A stretch of 15,526 nt of DNA from Reyranella sp. (GTDB taxonomy: Bacteria > Pseudomonadota > Alphaproteobacteria > Reyranellales > Reyranellaceae): contig JAUXST010000566.1 of assembly GCA_030679805.1 (NCBI GenBank), positions 1 through 15,526 of the forward strand, read 5' to 3'. Position 1 is the first letter of the stretch; the number at the start of each line of letters is the position of its first letter. This document shows, piece by piece, positions 1-6,577 of this stretch. The notes beneath the pieces were generated by a model that was not told the origin of the DNA, ran no database searches, and was given only the letters and a program-made list of their open reading frames with translations. A program made the translations under genes and the position numbers.

Positions 1-1211
1 TCGCCCTTCATGTAGCCCGAGACGATCCACGGGCCGCGCACTACCATGTTGCCCGAGACGCTGCCGTCCTGCGGCAGGTCCTTGCCTTCGTCGTCGACGA
101 TCTTCATCTCGCAGCCGAACACCGGCCGGCCCTGCTTGGCAGTGATGGCGAAGCGCTCCGCGTCCGGCAGCTGGCGTTCGCCGCGATTGAAGCGCGTCGT
201 CGTGCCGAGCGGGCTCATCTCGGTCATGCCCCAGCCCTGGATGACCTCGACGCCATGCTCGTTCCAGAACCGTGAGATCATCGAGATCGGCACCGCCGAG
301 CCGCCGATCAGGGTGCGCTTGACCGATGACATCTTGAACTTGTTCTGGGCGCAATAGTCGAGCAGGGCGAGCCACACCGTGGGCACGCCGGCGCTCAGCG
401 TCACCTGTTCCTTGTCGAGCAACTCGTAGACGCTGGCGCCGTCCAGCTTGGCGCCGGGAAACACCAGCTTGGCGCCGCAGATCGGTGCAGCATAGATGAG
501 ACCCCAGGCATTGGCATGGAACATTGGGACCACCGGCAGGAGCGTCGTGTCGGGATCCATCGGGATCACCGAGCCGTTGGAGGCCATCATCGTATGGATG
601 AGCGTCGAGCGGTGCGAATAGAGCACGCCCTTCGGGTTGCCGGTCGTGCCCGAGGTGTAGCAGAGCGAGGAGGCCGTGCGTTCGTCGAAGTCGGGCCATT
701 CCAGCGTACCCGGCTTGTCGGCGAGCAGTTCCTCGTAGCACAGCAGCTTGGGGATCTTCGAGGAGGCTGGCATGTGGGCGCGGTCGGTCATGACCACGAC
801 ATGCTTCACGGTCTTGAGGTGCGGCCACACGCCCTCGACGATCGGCAGCAGGTTGAGGTCGACGAAGATGATCTGGTCCTCGGCATGGTTGGCGATGTAG
901 GCCACATGCTCGGGCGCGAGGCGCGGGTTGAGGGTGTGCAGCACCGCGCCGATGCCGGAAATGCCGAAGTAGAGCTCGAAATGGCGGTAGCCGTTCCAGG
1001 CAATGGTGCCGACGCGGTCGCCGAGCTTGATGCCCAGCCCCTGCAGCGCCTCGGCGAGCTTCTTGGCGCGCTTCTGCGCGTCGCGGTAGCCATAGCGGTG
1101 GATCGGCCCTTCGACCGTGCGCGAGACGATCTCGACATCCGAATGGTAGGCGGCGGCGTAGTCGATGATCTGCGAGATCAGCAGCGGACGGACTTGCATC
1201 AGGCCGAGCAT
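1..1211 (-). CDS. AMP-forming acyl-CoA ligase (fatty-acyl-CoA synthase, AlkK-like), 3' end outside window
   Basis: The first 403 residues of an ANL-superfamily adenylating enzyme. The family activates a carboxylic acid with ATP to an acyl-adenylate and then transfers it to coenzyme A in the cytoplasm. The phosphate-binding loop YTSGTTGNPKG lies at residues 185-195, the segment PMFHANAWG at 229-237, and the adenine/ribose motif GWGMTEMSP at 326-334. Family members are about 540 residues, so the hinge Asp and the C-terminal catalytic Lys fall beyond position 1. The ATG at 1211 is chosen because AGAGGA sits about 7 bases upstream. It is the last visible gene of a four-gene minus-strand operon, 19 bases after the enolase-superfamily gene. 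Overall similarity is closest to medium/long-chain fatty-acyl ligases, but the true acid is not readable. The context suggests it activates a product of the upstream oxygenases or racemase-like enzyme (inference). Confidence 0.93.
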   Translation of the reverse strand, partial: MLGLMQVRPLLISQIIDYAAAYHSDVEIVSRTVEGPIHRYGYRDAQKRAKKLAEALQGLGIKLGDRVGTIAWNGYRHFELYFGISGIGAVLHTLNPRLAPEHVAYIANHAEDQIIFVDLNLLPIVEGVWPHLKTVKHVVVMTDRAHMPASSKIPKLLCYEELLADKPGTLEWPDFDERTASSLCYTSGTTGNPKGVLYSHRSTLIHTMMASNGSVIPMDPDTTLLPVVPMFHANAWGLIYAAPICGAKLVFPGAKLDGASVYELLDKEQVTLSAGVPTVWLALLDYCAQNKFKMSSVKRTLIGGSAVPISMISRFWNEHGVEVIQGWGMTEMSPLGTTTRFNRGERQLPDAERFAITAKQGRPVFGCEMKIVDDEGKDLPQDGSVSGNMVVRGPWIVSGYMKG

Positions 1212-1230
1212 GTCGTTTCCTCTTCGTTTC

Positions 1231-2394
1231 TTACACATGCCGCTCCAGGTGGAGTGTCCGGAGCGGCGCGAGCGATTTGATGTCTGGTTCTAGACCGAGT
1301 CCTTGCCCTCCGGGAAGGGATACGGCGCCGTCGCGTACGGTCAAAAGGTCGCCCAGCAGGCCTTCGCGCAGCGGATTGGGATTGGCGTCGACTTCCAGCA
1401 AGCCGGGGCCGCGAACCGCCGCCAGCAGATGGAGCGAATGCAGGAGGCCGAGCGCGCCGCCCAGGAAATGCGGGCAATAGGTCCGGCCGGCGGCCAGCGC
1501 CGCGTGCGCCACGACCGCGCAGCCGGAGTGGCCGCCCCATTTGGCGGCGTCGGGCTGGATGATGCCGAACAGGCCGGAATCGATCATCTCCTGGAAGGGA
1601 CCGGCACCGCGCAGGTTCTCGCCGGCGGCGATCTGCGTCGGCGCCACGGCGGCGACCTGCGTCCACTCGGCCATCGGCCGGTCGGCCGCGAGCGGCTCCT
1701 CGATCCAGTGCAGGCCGAACTCGGCGAGCTTGGGGGCCATGGTGCAGGCGGTGCGGAGATCCCAGCCCTGGTTGACGTCGACCATCAGCCGTTCGCCCTC
1801 GCCCAGCGCCCGGGCGACCGGCCGCAGCGTGCCGAGGTCGGTCGCGGCGCCAAACCCGACCTTTATCTTGAAGGCGCGGTAGCCCGCGGCCCGCAGGCGT
1901 TCGACCGTGTCGAACGCGCCCGGTCCGGGATTGAGGCCCGAGCCATAGACCGGCACCGGCCGGTCGTCACTGCCACCGCCCACTATTCCGCTGAGCACGC
2001 GCCACAGCGGCAGGCCGCGTTTGCGCGCGCGGAGATCATGGATCGCAAGGTCGAGGCCGGCGGCGGCGGCGGACAGCGCGCCGGCATCGCCGCTCTGCAC
2101 CCGCAGCACATGCAGCGCGCGGTCGATCTCGCCCCACAGCGCCACGGGATCGTCGAGCGACCGGCCGAGCGCCCGCGGCGCCACGATGTCGGCGAAGATC
2201 AGCGCGCGGTGCTCGGCGCTGGCGGTCGGAAAATTGCACCAGACTTCGCCCCAGCCGCGCGCGCCGTCGGAATCCTCCACGCACACGAACACGGCGACGC
2301 GCTCGGTCATGGTGCCGAACGAGGTGCGGACCGGTTCCTTGATCGGCGTGCGGAAGACGTGGGCTTCGACGCGGGCGAGCGTGGCCTCGCTCAT
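1231..2394 (-). CDS. Mandelate racemase/muconate lactonizing enzyme family protein (enolase superfamily, MR subgroup)
   Basis: A 387-residue, full-length enolase-superfamily enzyme. Such enzymes abstract the proton alpha to a carboxylate and stabilise the enediolate with Mg2+, giving racemisation, dehydration or cycloisomerisation. The base motif Lys-Ile-Lys is at residues 176-178. Metal ligands are likely Asp206 (in VDVNQGWD), Glu232 or Glu233 (in WIEEPL) and Glu259 (in AAGENL). Asp282 (in QPDAAKWGG) and His309 (in CPHF) are 27 residues apart, the same spacing as the Asp270-His297 dyad of mandelate racemase, so this is MR subgroup rather than a true cycloisomerase. The substrate cannot be read; an acid-sugar dehydratase or a racemase are both possible. 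The ATG at 2394 has no clear Shine-Dalgarno; see the upstream gap entry. It lies between the oxygenase pair and the acyl-CoA ligase on one strand. Confidence 0.93.
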   Translation of the reverse strand: MSEATLARVEAHVFRTPIKEPVRTSFGTMTERVAVFVCVEDSDGARGWGEVWCNFPTASAEHRALIFADIVAPRALGRSLDDPVALWGEIDRALHVLRVQSGDAGALSAAAAGLDLAIHDLRARKRGLPLWRVLSGIVGGGSDDRPVPVYGSGLNPGPGAFDTVERLRAAGYRAFKIKVGFGAATDLGTLRPVARALGEGERLMVDVNQGWDLRTACTMAPKLAEFGLHWIEEPLAADRPMAEWTQVAAVAPTQIAAGENLRGAGPFQEMIDSGLFGIIQPDAAKWGGHSGCAVVAHAALAAGRTYCPHFLGGALGLLHSLHLLAAVRGPGLLEVDANPNPLREGLLGDLLTVRDGAVSLPGGQGLGLEPDIKSLAPLRTLHLERHV

Positions 2395-2471
2395 ATGCTG
2401 GCACTCATTCGAGCTTGATGTCCTTTTCCACGATGATCGTGACGTAGCCCGCGGTCGGCCGCGTTGCTCAT
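2391..2471 (-). other. Inter-cistronic gap with a coupling mini-ORF and an apparent gene remnant
   Basis: The 76 bases between oxygenase B and the racemase-family gene hold two overlapping readings. First, a 26-codon ORF begins with an ATG overlapping the oxygenase stop (ATGA, 2471-2468) and ends with a TGA overlapping the racemase-family ATG (ATGA, 2394-2391). It could pass ribosomes to a start that lacks a Shine-Dalgarno. Second, the frame directly after the oxygenase TGA is open for 20 more codons, including GYVTIIVEKDIKLE, then TGA. In that frame 18 of 20 codons end in G or C, as in real genes here; the mini-ORF has about half. The second reading looks like the 3' end of a lost gene. I do not recognise its family. 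Neither reading is proven. Confidence 0.4.
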
Positions 2472-3463
2472 TCCGCCGCCTGCTGGTCGGCGTCGGCCAG
2501 CAGGTCGTAGGTCCGCTTCTGATAGAGCGTCATGTAGTCGGTGTAGTAAGTCGTCGGATACTTGGGCGGTCTGTCTGGTCCGACCGTGGTCGGCACGGCG
2601 GCGATCGGCCAGTCGATAGTGCTGTCGCAGAAGAAGGCCAGCGCATAGCGCTCGCCGCCGCTCCTGTTGAGCGCGCGGTGCGGTGTGGCCAGGCAGAAAT
2701 CGTTGGTCCAGCGCTGCAGCAGCTGTCCGCCGTTCACGAGATAGGCGCCGGGCAGGGCCGGGGCGTCGATCCATTGGCCGCCTTGCGTGCGGATCGACAG
2801 GCCGGGCACGTCGTTGGGCGCGAGCAGTGTGAGGAAGCTGGTGTCGGTGTGCGGGGCGATGCCGAATTCGTCGTCGGCGGGTGCCGCCTGGGGCGGATAG
2901 TGCGTCATGCGCAGCTTGTATTGCGGCTCGCCGAACGGGCCGTCGAAATAGGCCAGCGGCAGGTCGAGGGCGCGGGCGTAGAGCCGCACCAGCCGCTGCG
3001 CCAGCCGCTCCATGGCGTCGCAATAGGCGACGACGGCCTCGCGAAAGCCCGGCAGGTCCGAGGGCCAGCGGTTGGCGCTGCGGAAGCGCCGGTTGGCCAC
3101 GACGTCGGGATGATCACCGGCCAAGTCGCGTGCCACGAACAGCGCTTCGTTGAAGTTGGGCCTGGTCACGGTCTGCACCGTGGAGGTCCGCAGCGTGTCG
3201 CCGCGCATCGGCAGGTAGCCGACATTGTGCTTGTCGATCCGGACTTCCATCTTCTTCTCGAGCGGCTGGGCGTGAAACCGCGCGGCCTGATGAAAGGCGT
3301 CGCGGACTTGCGCGTCCGGCACGCCGTGATTGACGATGAAATAGAAGCCGATTTCCGTCAGCGCCAGCCGCAGCTCGGCGGCGGTGCGTTCGATCGCGCC
3401 CGGCGCACCCGCGAGATAGGGGCCGAGATCGATGATGGGAATGGTGTCGGCGCGTGCGCTCAC
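2468..3463 (-). CDS. Isopenicillin N synthase-like Fe(II)/2-oxoglutarate-type oxygenase (paralogue B)
   Basis: A 331-residue non-heme iron oxygenase of the IPNS/DIOX family, cytoplasmic by lack of a signal. An N-terminal DIOX_N-like region (IPIIDLGPYL at 9-18; GFYFIVNHGVP at 39-49) precedes the double-stranded beta-helix domain. The facial triad is His205 and Asp207 (in APHTDTSFLTLL) with His262 (in TPHRALNRSGG). Arg272 is the likely co-substrate carboxylate anchor, but the usual Arg-x-Ser motif reads Arg-Tyr-Ala. The GTG start at 3463 overlaps the stop of paralogue A by four bases (GTGA), indicating translational coupling, and the alignment to A begins right there. The two proteins align almost without gaps at about 70% identity by eye and both end in DQQAAE, so they arose by tandem duplication. 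Family members hydroxylate or oxidise small molecules; the substrate here is unknown. Confidence 0.92.
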   Translation of the reverse strand: MSARADTIPIIDLGPYLAGAPGAIERTAAELRLALTEIGFYFIVNHGVPDAQVRDAFHQAARFHAQPLEKKMEVRIDKHNVGYLPMRGDTLRTSTVQTVTRPNFNEALFVARDLAGDHPDVVANRRFRSANRWPSDLPGFREAVVAYCDAMERLAQRLVRLYARALDLPLAYFDGPFGEPQYKLRMTHYPPQAAPADDEFGIAPHTDTSFLTLLAPNDVPGLSIRTQGGQWIDAPALPGAYLVNGGQLLQRWTNDFCLATPHRALNRSGGERYALAFFCDSTIDWPIAAVPTTVGPDRPPKYPTTYYTDYMTLYQKRTYDLLADADQQAAE

Positions 3464-4446
3464 TCTGCCGCTTGCTGATCGGTGTTGAGCACGTCGTAGT
3501 TCCGCTTCTGGTACCAGGTCATGTAGTCGGTGTACCAGGTCGTCGGATATTTCGGTGGCTTGTCCGGGCCGACTGTGGTCGGCACGGCGGCGACCGGCCA
3601 GTCGATGCTGGAATCGCAGAAGAAGGGAATGGCGTAGCGTTCGCCGCCCGAGCGGTTGATGGCGCGGTGCGGCGTGGCGAGGAAGTGGTCGTTGGTCCAG
3701 CGCTGCAGCATCTGGCCGCCGTTCACGACATAGGCATTGTCGATCGCCGGTGCATCGATCCAGTTGCCGCTCTGCGTCTTGATCGACAGGCCCGGCACCT
3801 CGTTGGGCGCCAGCAGGGTGAGGAAGCTGGTGTCGGTGTGTGGCGCCAGGCCGAATTCGTCGGTCACCGGCCCGTCCTGGTGCGGGTAGTGCGTCATGCG
3901 CAGCGAGAACTGCAGCTCCTTGAAGGGTCCGTCGAAATATTCCGCCGGCAGGTCGAGGGCGCGGGCGTAGAGGCGCACCATCTTCTGCACCAGCCGCTCC
4001 AGCGTGTCGGCATAGGACAGGATGACCTCGCGGAACCCCGGGAGATCCGCCGGCCAGCGGTTGGCGCCATGGAAGCGGCGGTCGGCCAGCACGTCGGGAT
4101 GGTCGGCCGGCAGCTCGCGCTTGATAAAGAAGGCCTCGTTGAGGTTGGGCTTGGTGTTGGCCTGCACCGTCGAGGTCCTGAGCGTGTTGCCGCGCATCGG
4201 CATATAGCCGGTGTTGTGGTGGTTGAGCTTGAGCACAAGCTTCCTGTCGAGCGGTTGGGCGTGGAAGCGCTTGACCTGCTCGAAGGTGGCGCGGATCAAC
4301 TCGCGCGGCACGCCGTGATTGACGATGAAGTAGAAGCCGATCTCGGTCAGCGCGAAGCGCAGCTCCTTCGCGGTGCGGTCCATCGCACCGGGCTCTCCTG
4401 CGAGATAGGGGCCGAGATCGACGATGGGGATGGTTTCGGTCGCCAC
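3460..4446 (-). CDS. Isopenicillin N synthase-like Fe(II)/2-oxoglutarate-type oxygenase (paralogue A)
   Basis: A 328-residue member of the IPNS/DIOX non-heme iron oxygenase family and first gene of the minus-strand operon. The N-terminal region carries IPIVDLGPYL (6-15) and GFYFIVNHGVP (37-47). The core has the HxD...H iron triad at His203, Asp205 and His260, and Arg270 as likely anchor for a carboxylate co-substrate, in an Arg-Tyr-Ala context. Start choice: GTG at 4446 has GAGGGAG upstream at normal spacing and matches the N-terminus of paralogue B. An in-frame ATG at 4479 would add 11 residues and is less likely. It may use 2-oxoglutarate, or like IPNS itself no 2-oxoglutarate; the sequence does not decide. 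Divergent from the HbpS-like gene, sharing a control region of about 105 bases. Substrate unknown. Confidence 0.93.
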   Translation of the reverse strand: MATETIPIVDLGPYLAGEPGAMDRTAKELRFALTEIGFYFIVNHGVPRELIRATFEQVKRFHAQPLDRKLVLKLNHHNTGYMPMRGNTLRTSTVQANTKPNLNEAFFIKRELPADHPDVLADRRFHGANRWPADLPGFREVILSYADTLERLVQKMVRLYARALDLPAEYFDGPFKELQFSLRMTHYPHQDGPVTDEFGLAPHTDTSFLTLLAPNEVPGLSIKTQSGNWIDAPAIDNAYVVNGGQMLQRWTNDHFLATPHRAINRSGGERYAIPFFCDSSIDWPVAAVPTTVGPDKPPKYPTTWYTDYMTWYQKRNYDVLNTDQQAAE

Positions 4447-4551
4447 GGCGCGCTCCCTCTTTGTCTTCGCAATCGGCATCTGGATAAACGATACTGCCCA
4501 GCAAGGCGCATGGTCCAGCAGGCGATGCGCGCCAAGGGGGCCCTTCACGAC
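4447..4551. promoter_or_regulatory. Divergent intergenic control region with two inverted repeats
   Basis: This 105-base stretch separates the oxygenase operon (leftward) from the HbpS-like operon (rightward) and must hold promoters for both. A possible rightward sigma-70-like pair is TTGTCT (4461-4466) and ATAAAC (4484-4489), 17 bases apart; this is weak. An inverted repeat GCGCAT/ATGCGC (4506-4511 and 4525-4530, 13-base spacer) could be a regulator site or a leader hairpin. A second one, AAGGG-GG-CCCTT (4534-4545), covers the likely Shine-Dalgarno of the HbpS-like gene. No regulator gene is present in the window. The promoter assignment is inference. Confidence 0.4.
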
Positions 4552-5043
4552 ATGAGTGACCACTACGTCATGCATATCCAGTCCAGCCTGACGCTGGTCA
4601 AGGCCGAGCGCATGATCGACGGCGCCCTGGCGGCGGCACGCGCCGCCGACCTGCTGCCGCTCACCGTGGCGGTGCTCGATTCCGGCGGCCATCTCGTTGC
4701 CTTCAAGCGCGAGGACGGCTGCGGCGTGCTGCGCTTCGACATCGCCTTCGGCAAGGCGTGGGGCGCCCTGGGCATGGGCATTTCCAGCCGCGCGATCCGC
4801 GATCGCCTCGGCAACCGGCCGGCCTTCCAGGGCGCGCTCGCGGCGGCCTCCGGAGGCCGGTTCGTGCCGGTGCCGGGCGGTGTTCTCGCCCTCGAGGGCG
4901 CGCGCACCGTGGTGGGTGCCATCGGCATCAGCGGCGATGCTTCGGACCGCGACGAGTATGCTGCCATTATGGGCGTGCGCGCCGCCGGGCTTGCCTCCCA
5001 CCCCGACGCACCCGCCGAGAACTGGCAGGCAGCCGGGCTTTGA
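4552..5043 (+). CDS. GlcG/HbpS-like heme-binding family protein
   Basis: A 163-residue protein of the GlcG/HbpS (PF03928) family. Recognisable segments are LTVAVLDSGGHLVAFKRED (37-55), FGKAWGALGMG (66-76), GGRFVPVPGGVL (101-112) and the C-terminal VVGAIGISGDASDRDE (120-135). The length is usual for the family. HbpS of Streptomyces binds heme, and GlcG sits in glycolate operons, but for most members the biochemical role is unknown, often being found beside catabolic oxygenases. No signal peptide is visible, so it is likely cytoplasmic. The ATG at 4552 follows AAGGGGG, which lies in a palindrome; an ATG at 4570 is an alternative. First of three plus-strand genes, 17 bases before the binding-protein gene. 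It could sense or bind a substrate or cofactor of the divergent oxygenases (inference). Confidence 0.9.
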   Translation: MSDHYVMHIQSSLTLVKAERMIDGALAAARAADLLPLTVAVLDSGGHLVAFKREDGCGVLRFDIAFGKAWGALGMGISSRAIRDRLGNRPAFQGALAAASGGRFVPVPGGVLALEGARTVVGAIGISGDASDRDEYAAIMGVRAAGLASHPDAPAENWQAAGL

Positions 5044-5060
5044 ACCACGGAGGAACCGTC

Positions 5061-6050
5061 ATGCGCCGTCGCACAATCCTCGCCGCCGCCAGCGTCGCGC
5101 TTGCGAGCCCTGCCATCGTCTGCGCCCAGGCTGTCCGCGCCCAGACCTGGCCGGCGCAGCCGGTGCGCCTGATCGTGGCGTTCCCGCCGGGTGGGCCGAC
5201 CGACGTCTATGGGCGCCTGTTTGGCGAGCGGCTGGGTCGTGCACTCGGCCAGCCGGTGGTGGTCGAGAACAAGGCGGGTGCCGCCGGCATCATCGGCAGC
5301 GCGGGTGTCGCGCGCGCCAAGGCGGACGGCTACACGCTGCTGTTCGGCACCGGCTCGACCCAGGCGCTCTACGCCTCGATGACCGACAAGCCCGAGTACG
5401 ACATCCTGAAGGACTTCACCTACGTGGCCCACATCGGCGGCGGGCCGGCCGCTTTCGTCGGCAGCCTCGCCCAGCCCGATTCGCTGAAGGGGCTGCTCGA
5501 TGCCGCGCGCGCCAAGCCCGGCGCCCTGAGCTACGGCTCGCCCGGCACCGGCACGCTGCTGCACCTCACGACCGAGCGGCTGAAGGCGGCAGCGGGCGGT
5601 GTGGAGATCACGCATGTGCCCTATCGCGGCAGCGGCCCGGCCATGACCGACCTGCTGGCCGGGCAGATTGCGATGATGGCGACGACGCTGGGCAGTGCGT
5701 TGCCGTTCCAGACGTCGGGCAAGGCGCGGCTTCTCGCCGTCGCCACCGCCCAGCGCACGGCGCTCGCGCCCACGGTGCCGACGGTGTCGGAGACGCTGGG
5801 CGGCATGCCGTTCGAGGCCGTGCTCTGGCATTGCCTGGCCGGACCGGCGGGCCTGACGCCCGAAGTGGTGGCGCGGCTCTCCGCGGCGGCGCGCGAGACG
5901 ATGAACGATCCCGCATTGCTCAAGGCGCTGGCCGAGCAGGGTGTCGTGCCGGTCCTGGACTCGACGCCGGAATCGACGGTGGTCTTCGTCCGCAGTGAAA
6001 TCGAGCGCTGGGCGCCGATCGTGAAGGCTGCCGGCGTCAGGATGGGGTGA
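5061..6050 (+). CDS. Tripartite tricarboxylate transporter-type substrate-binding protein (Bug/TctC family)
   Basis: A 329-residue periplasmic solute-binding protein of the Bug/TctC family. An N-terminal signal of about 28 residues starts MRRRTILAAA and ends near VRAQ; the twin arginine suggests possible Tat export, though Sec is not excluded. Family hallmarks are FPPGGPTDVYGR (41-52), VVVENKAGAAG (67-77), KADGYTLLFG (88-97), YGSPGTGTLLHL (158-169), HVPYRGSGPAMTDLLAGQI (185-203) and GPAGLTPE near 261. These proteins bind carboxylates such as citrate, glutarate, nicotinate or aromatic acids. No TctA or TctB membrane partner is nearby, as for many lone Bug proteins, so it must use a distant transporter or act in sensing. 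A strong GGAGGAA lies 5 bases before the ATG. Its stop overlaps the next start by GTGA. Confidence 0.95.
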   Translation: MRRRTILAAASVALASPAIVCAQAVRAQTWPAQPVRLIVAFPPGGPTDVYGRLFGERLGRALGQPVVVENKAGAAGIIGSAGVARAKADGYTLLFGTGSTQALYASMTDKPEYDILKDFTYVAHIGGGPAAFVGSLAQPDSLKGLLDAARAKPGALSYGSPGTGTLLHLTTERLKAAAGGVEITHVPYRGSGPAMTDLLAGQIAMMATTLGSALPFQTSGKARLLAVATAQRTALAPTVPTVSETLGGMPFEAVLWHCLAGPAGLTPEVVARLSAAARETMNDPALLKALAEQGVVPVLDSTPESTVVFVRSEIERWAPIVKAAGVRMG

Positions 6051-6496
6051 AAGTGGAAATGGTGCCCGGTCTTCTGGCGCTGATCGTGGCGGCGCTGTTC
6101 GCCGGCGCCGCGCTCTATATCAATGTCGCCGAACAGCCGGCGCGGCTCGGACTCGACGACCGCGCGCTGCTCGCCCAGTGGAAGCCGGCCTATGCGCGCG
6201 GTTTTGCCATGCAGGCGACCCTGGCCGTCGTCGGATTCCTGCTCGGCGCCGCTGCCTGGTGGACGACCGGCGAGGTGCTGTGGCTCGCCGGTGCCGTCGT
6301 GCTGGCCGCCAACTGGCCCTACACGCTGATCTTCATCATGCCGGTCAACCAGCAACTGAACGCGATCGGGCCGGAGCAGGCCGGTCCGGAGAGCCGGGCG
6401 CTGATCGTGCGCTGGGGTGGCCTGCACGCACGACGGACGGTGCTGGGCGTTGTCGCCACCGCGCTCTTTCTTTGGGCTGCCCTGGCGGTACGCTAG
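6047..6496 (+). CDS. DUF1772 (anthrone oxygenase-like) membrane protein
   Basis: A small integral membrane protein of 149 residues with four predicted helices at about 7-27, 52-71, 76-98 and 131-148. Family signatures visible are INVAEQPAR (25-33), NWPYTLIFIMPVN (89-101) and RWGGLHARRTVLG (122-134). The DUF1772 family includes fungal anthrone oxygenases; the function of most bacterial members is unknown, so no reaction is assigned. The start is taken as GTG 6047, overlapping the TctC-type stop (GTGA), which implies coupled translation. An ATG at 6059 four codons later is an equally possible start. It ends the three-gene plus-strand group opposite the oxygenase operon. Confidence 0.85.
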   Translation: MKVEMVPGLLALIVAALFAGAALYINVAEQPARLGLDDRALLAQWKPAYARGFAMQATLAVVGFLLGAAAWWTTGEVLWLAGAVVLAANWPYTLIFIMPVNQQLNAIGPEQAGPESRALIVRWGGLHARRTVLGVVATALFLWAALAVR

Positions 6497-6512
6497 GGTG
6501 TCGATCGACCCT
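6495..6512. repeat. Small inverted repeat after the DUF1772 gene
   Basis: AGGGT and ACCCT arms (6495-6499 and 6508-6512) enclose an eight-base loop, and the 10-base palindrome GTCGATCGAC lies at 6500-6509. The left arm overlaps the TAG stop of the DUF1772 gene. No T-run follows, so it is not a convincing intrinsic terminator. It could be a weak terminator, a protein-binding site or chance. Confidence 0.25.
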
Positions 6513-6528
6513 GATCGTCTGGTCTGGA

Positions 6529-6556
6529 TTGGCGATTTGTCCTAGGCTTGTATTAC
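6529..6556 (+). promoter_or_regulatory. Possible sigma-70-like promoter for the MscS-type gene
   Basis: TTGGCG (6529-6534) and TATTAC (6551-6556) are separated by 16 bases and lie 21 bases before the ATG of the channel gene. The 81-base gap before that gene is the longest within the plus-strand block, which favours separate transcription. The match is moderate, and the site is inferred by eye only. Confidence 0.3.
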
Positions 6557-6577
6557 GATCCCGGGGGAAAATAGATT

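Noticed and set aside
1303..2418. A 371-codon plus-strand frame opposite the racemase-family gene
   Set aside because: Its composition is typical of antisense readings of high-GC genes, and the minus-strand frame has all catalytic motifs.
2468..4446. Assigning the oxygenases as true isopenicillin N synthases or ethylene-forming enzymes
   Set aside because: There are no beta-lactam pathway genes nearby, and the family is broad. The motifs support only the IPNS-like oxygenase family.
2468..4504. A 678-codon minus-strand open frame that would extend oxygenase B through all of oxygenase A
   Set aside because: Homology to the family starts at the GTG at 3463. The upstream part is an out-of-frame reading of paralogue A kept open by high GC.
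3454..5043. A 529-codon plus-strand frame running antisense through oxygenase A into the HbpS-like gene
   Set aside because: Only the part from 4552 matches a family. The rest is an antisense shadow of a well-supported gene.
6495..6512. Intrinsic terminator after the DUF1772 gene
   Set aside because: The stem is only five pairs and no T-run follows. It is listed only as a small inverted repeat.
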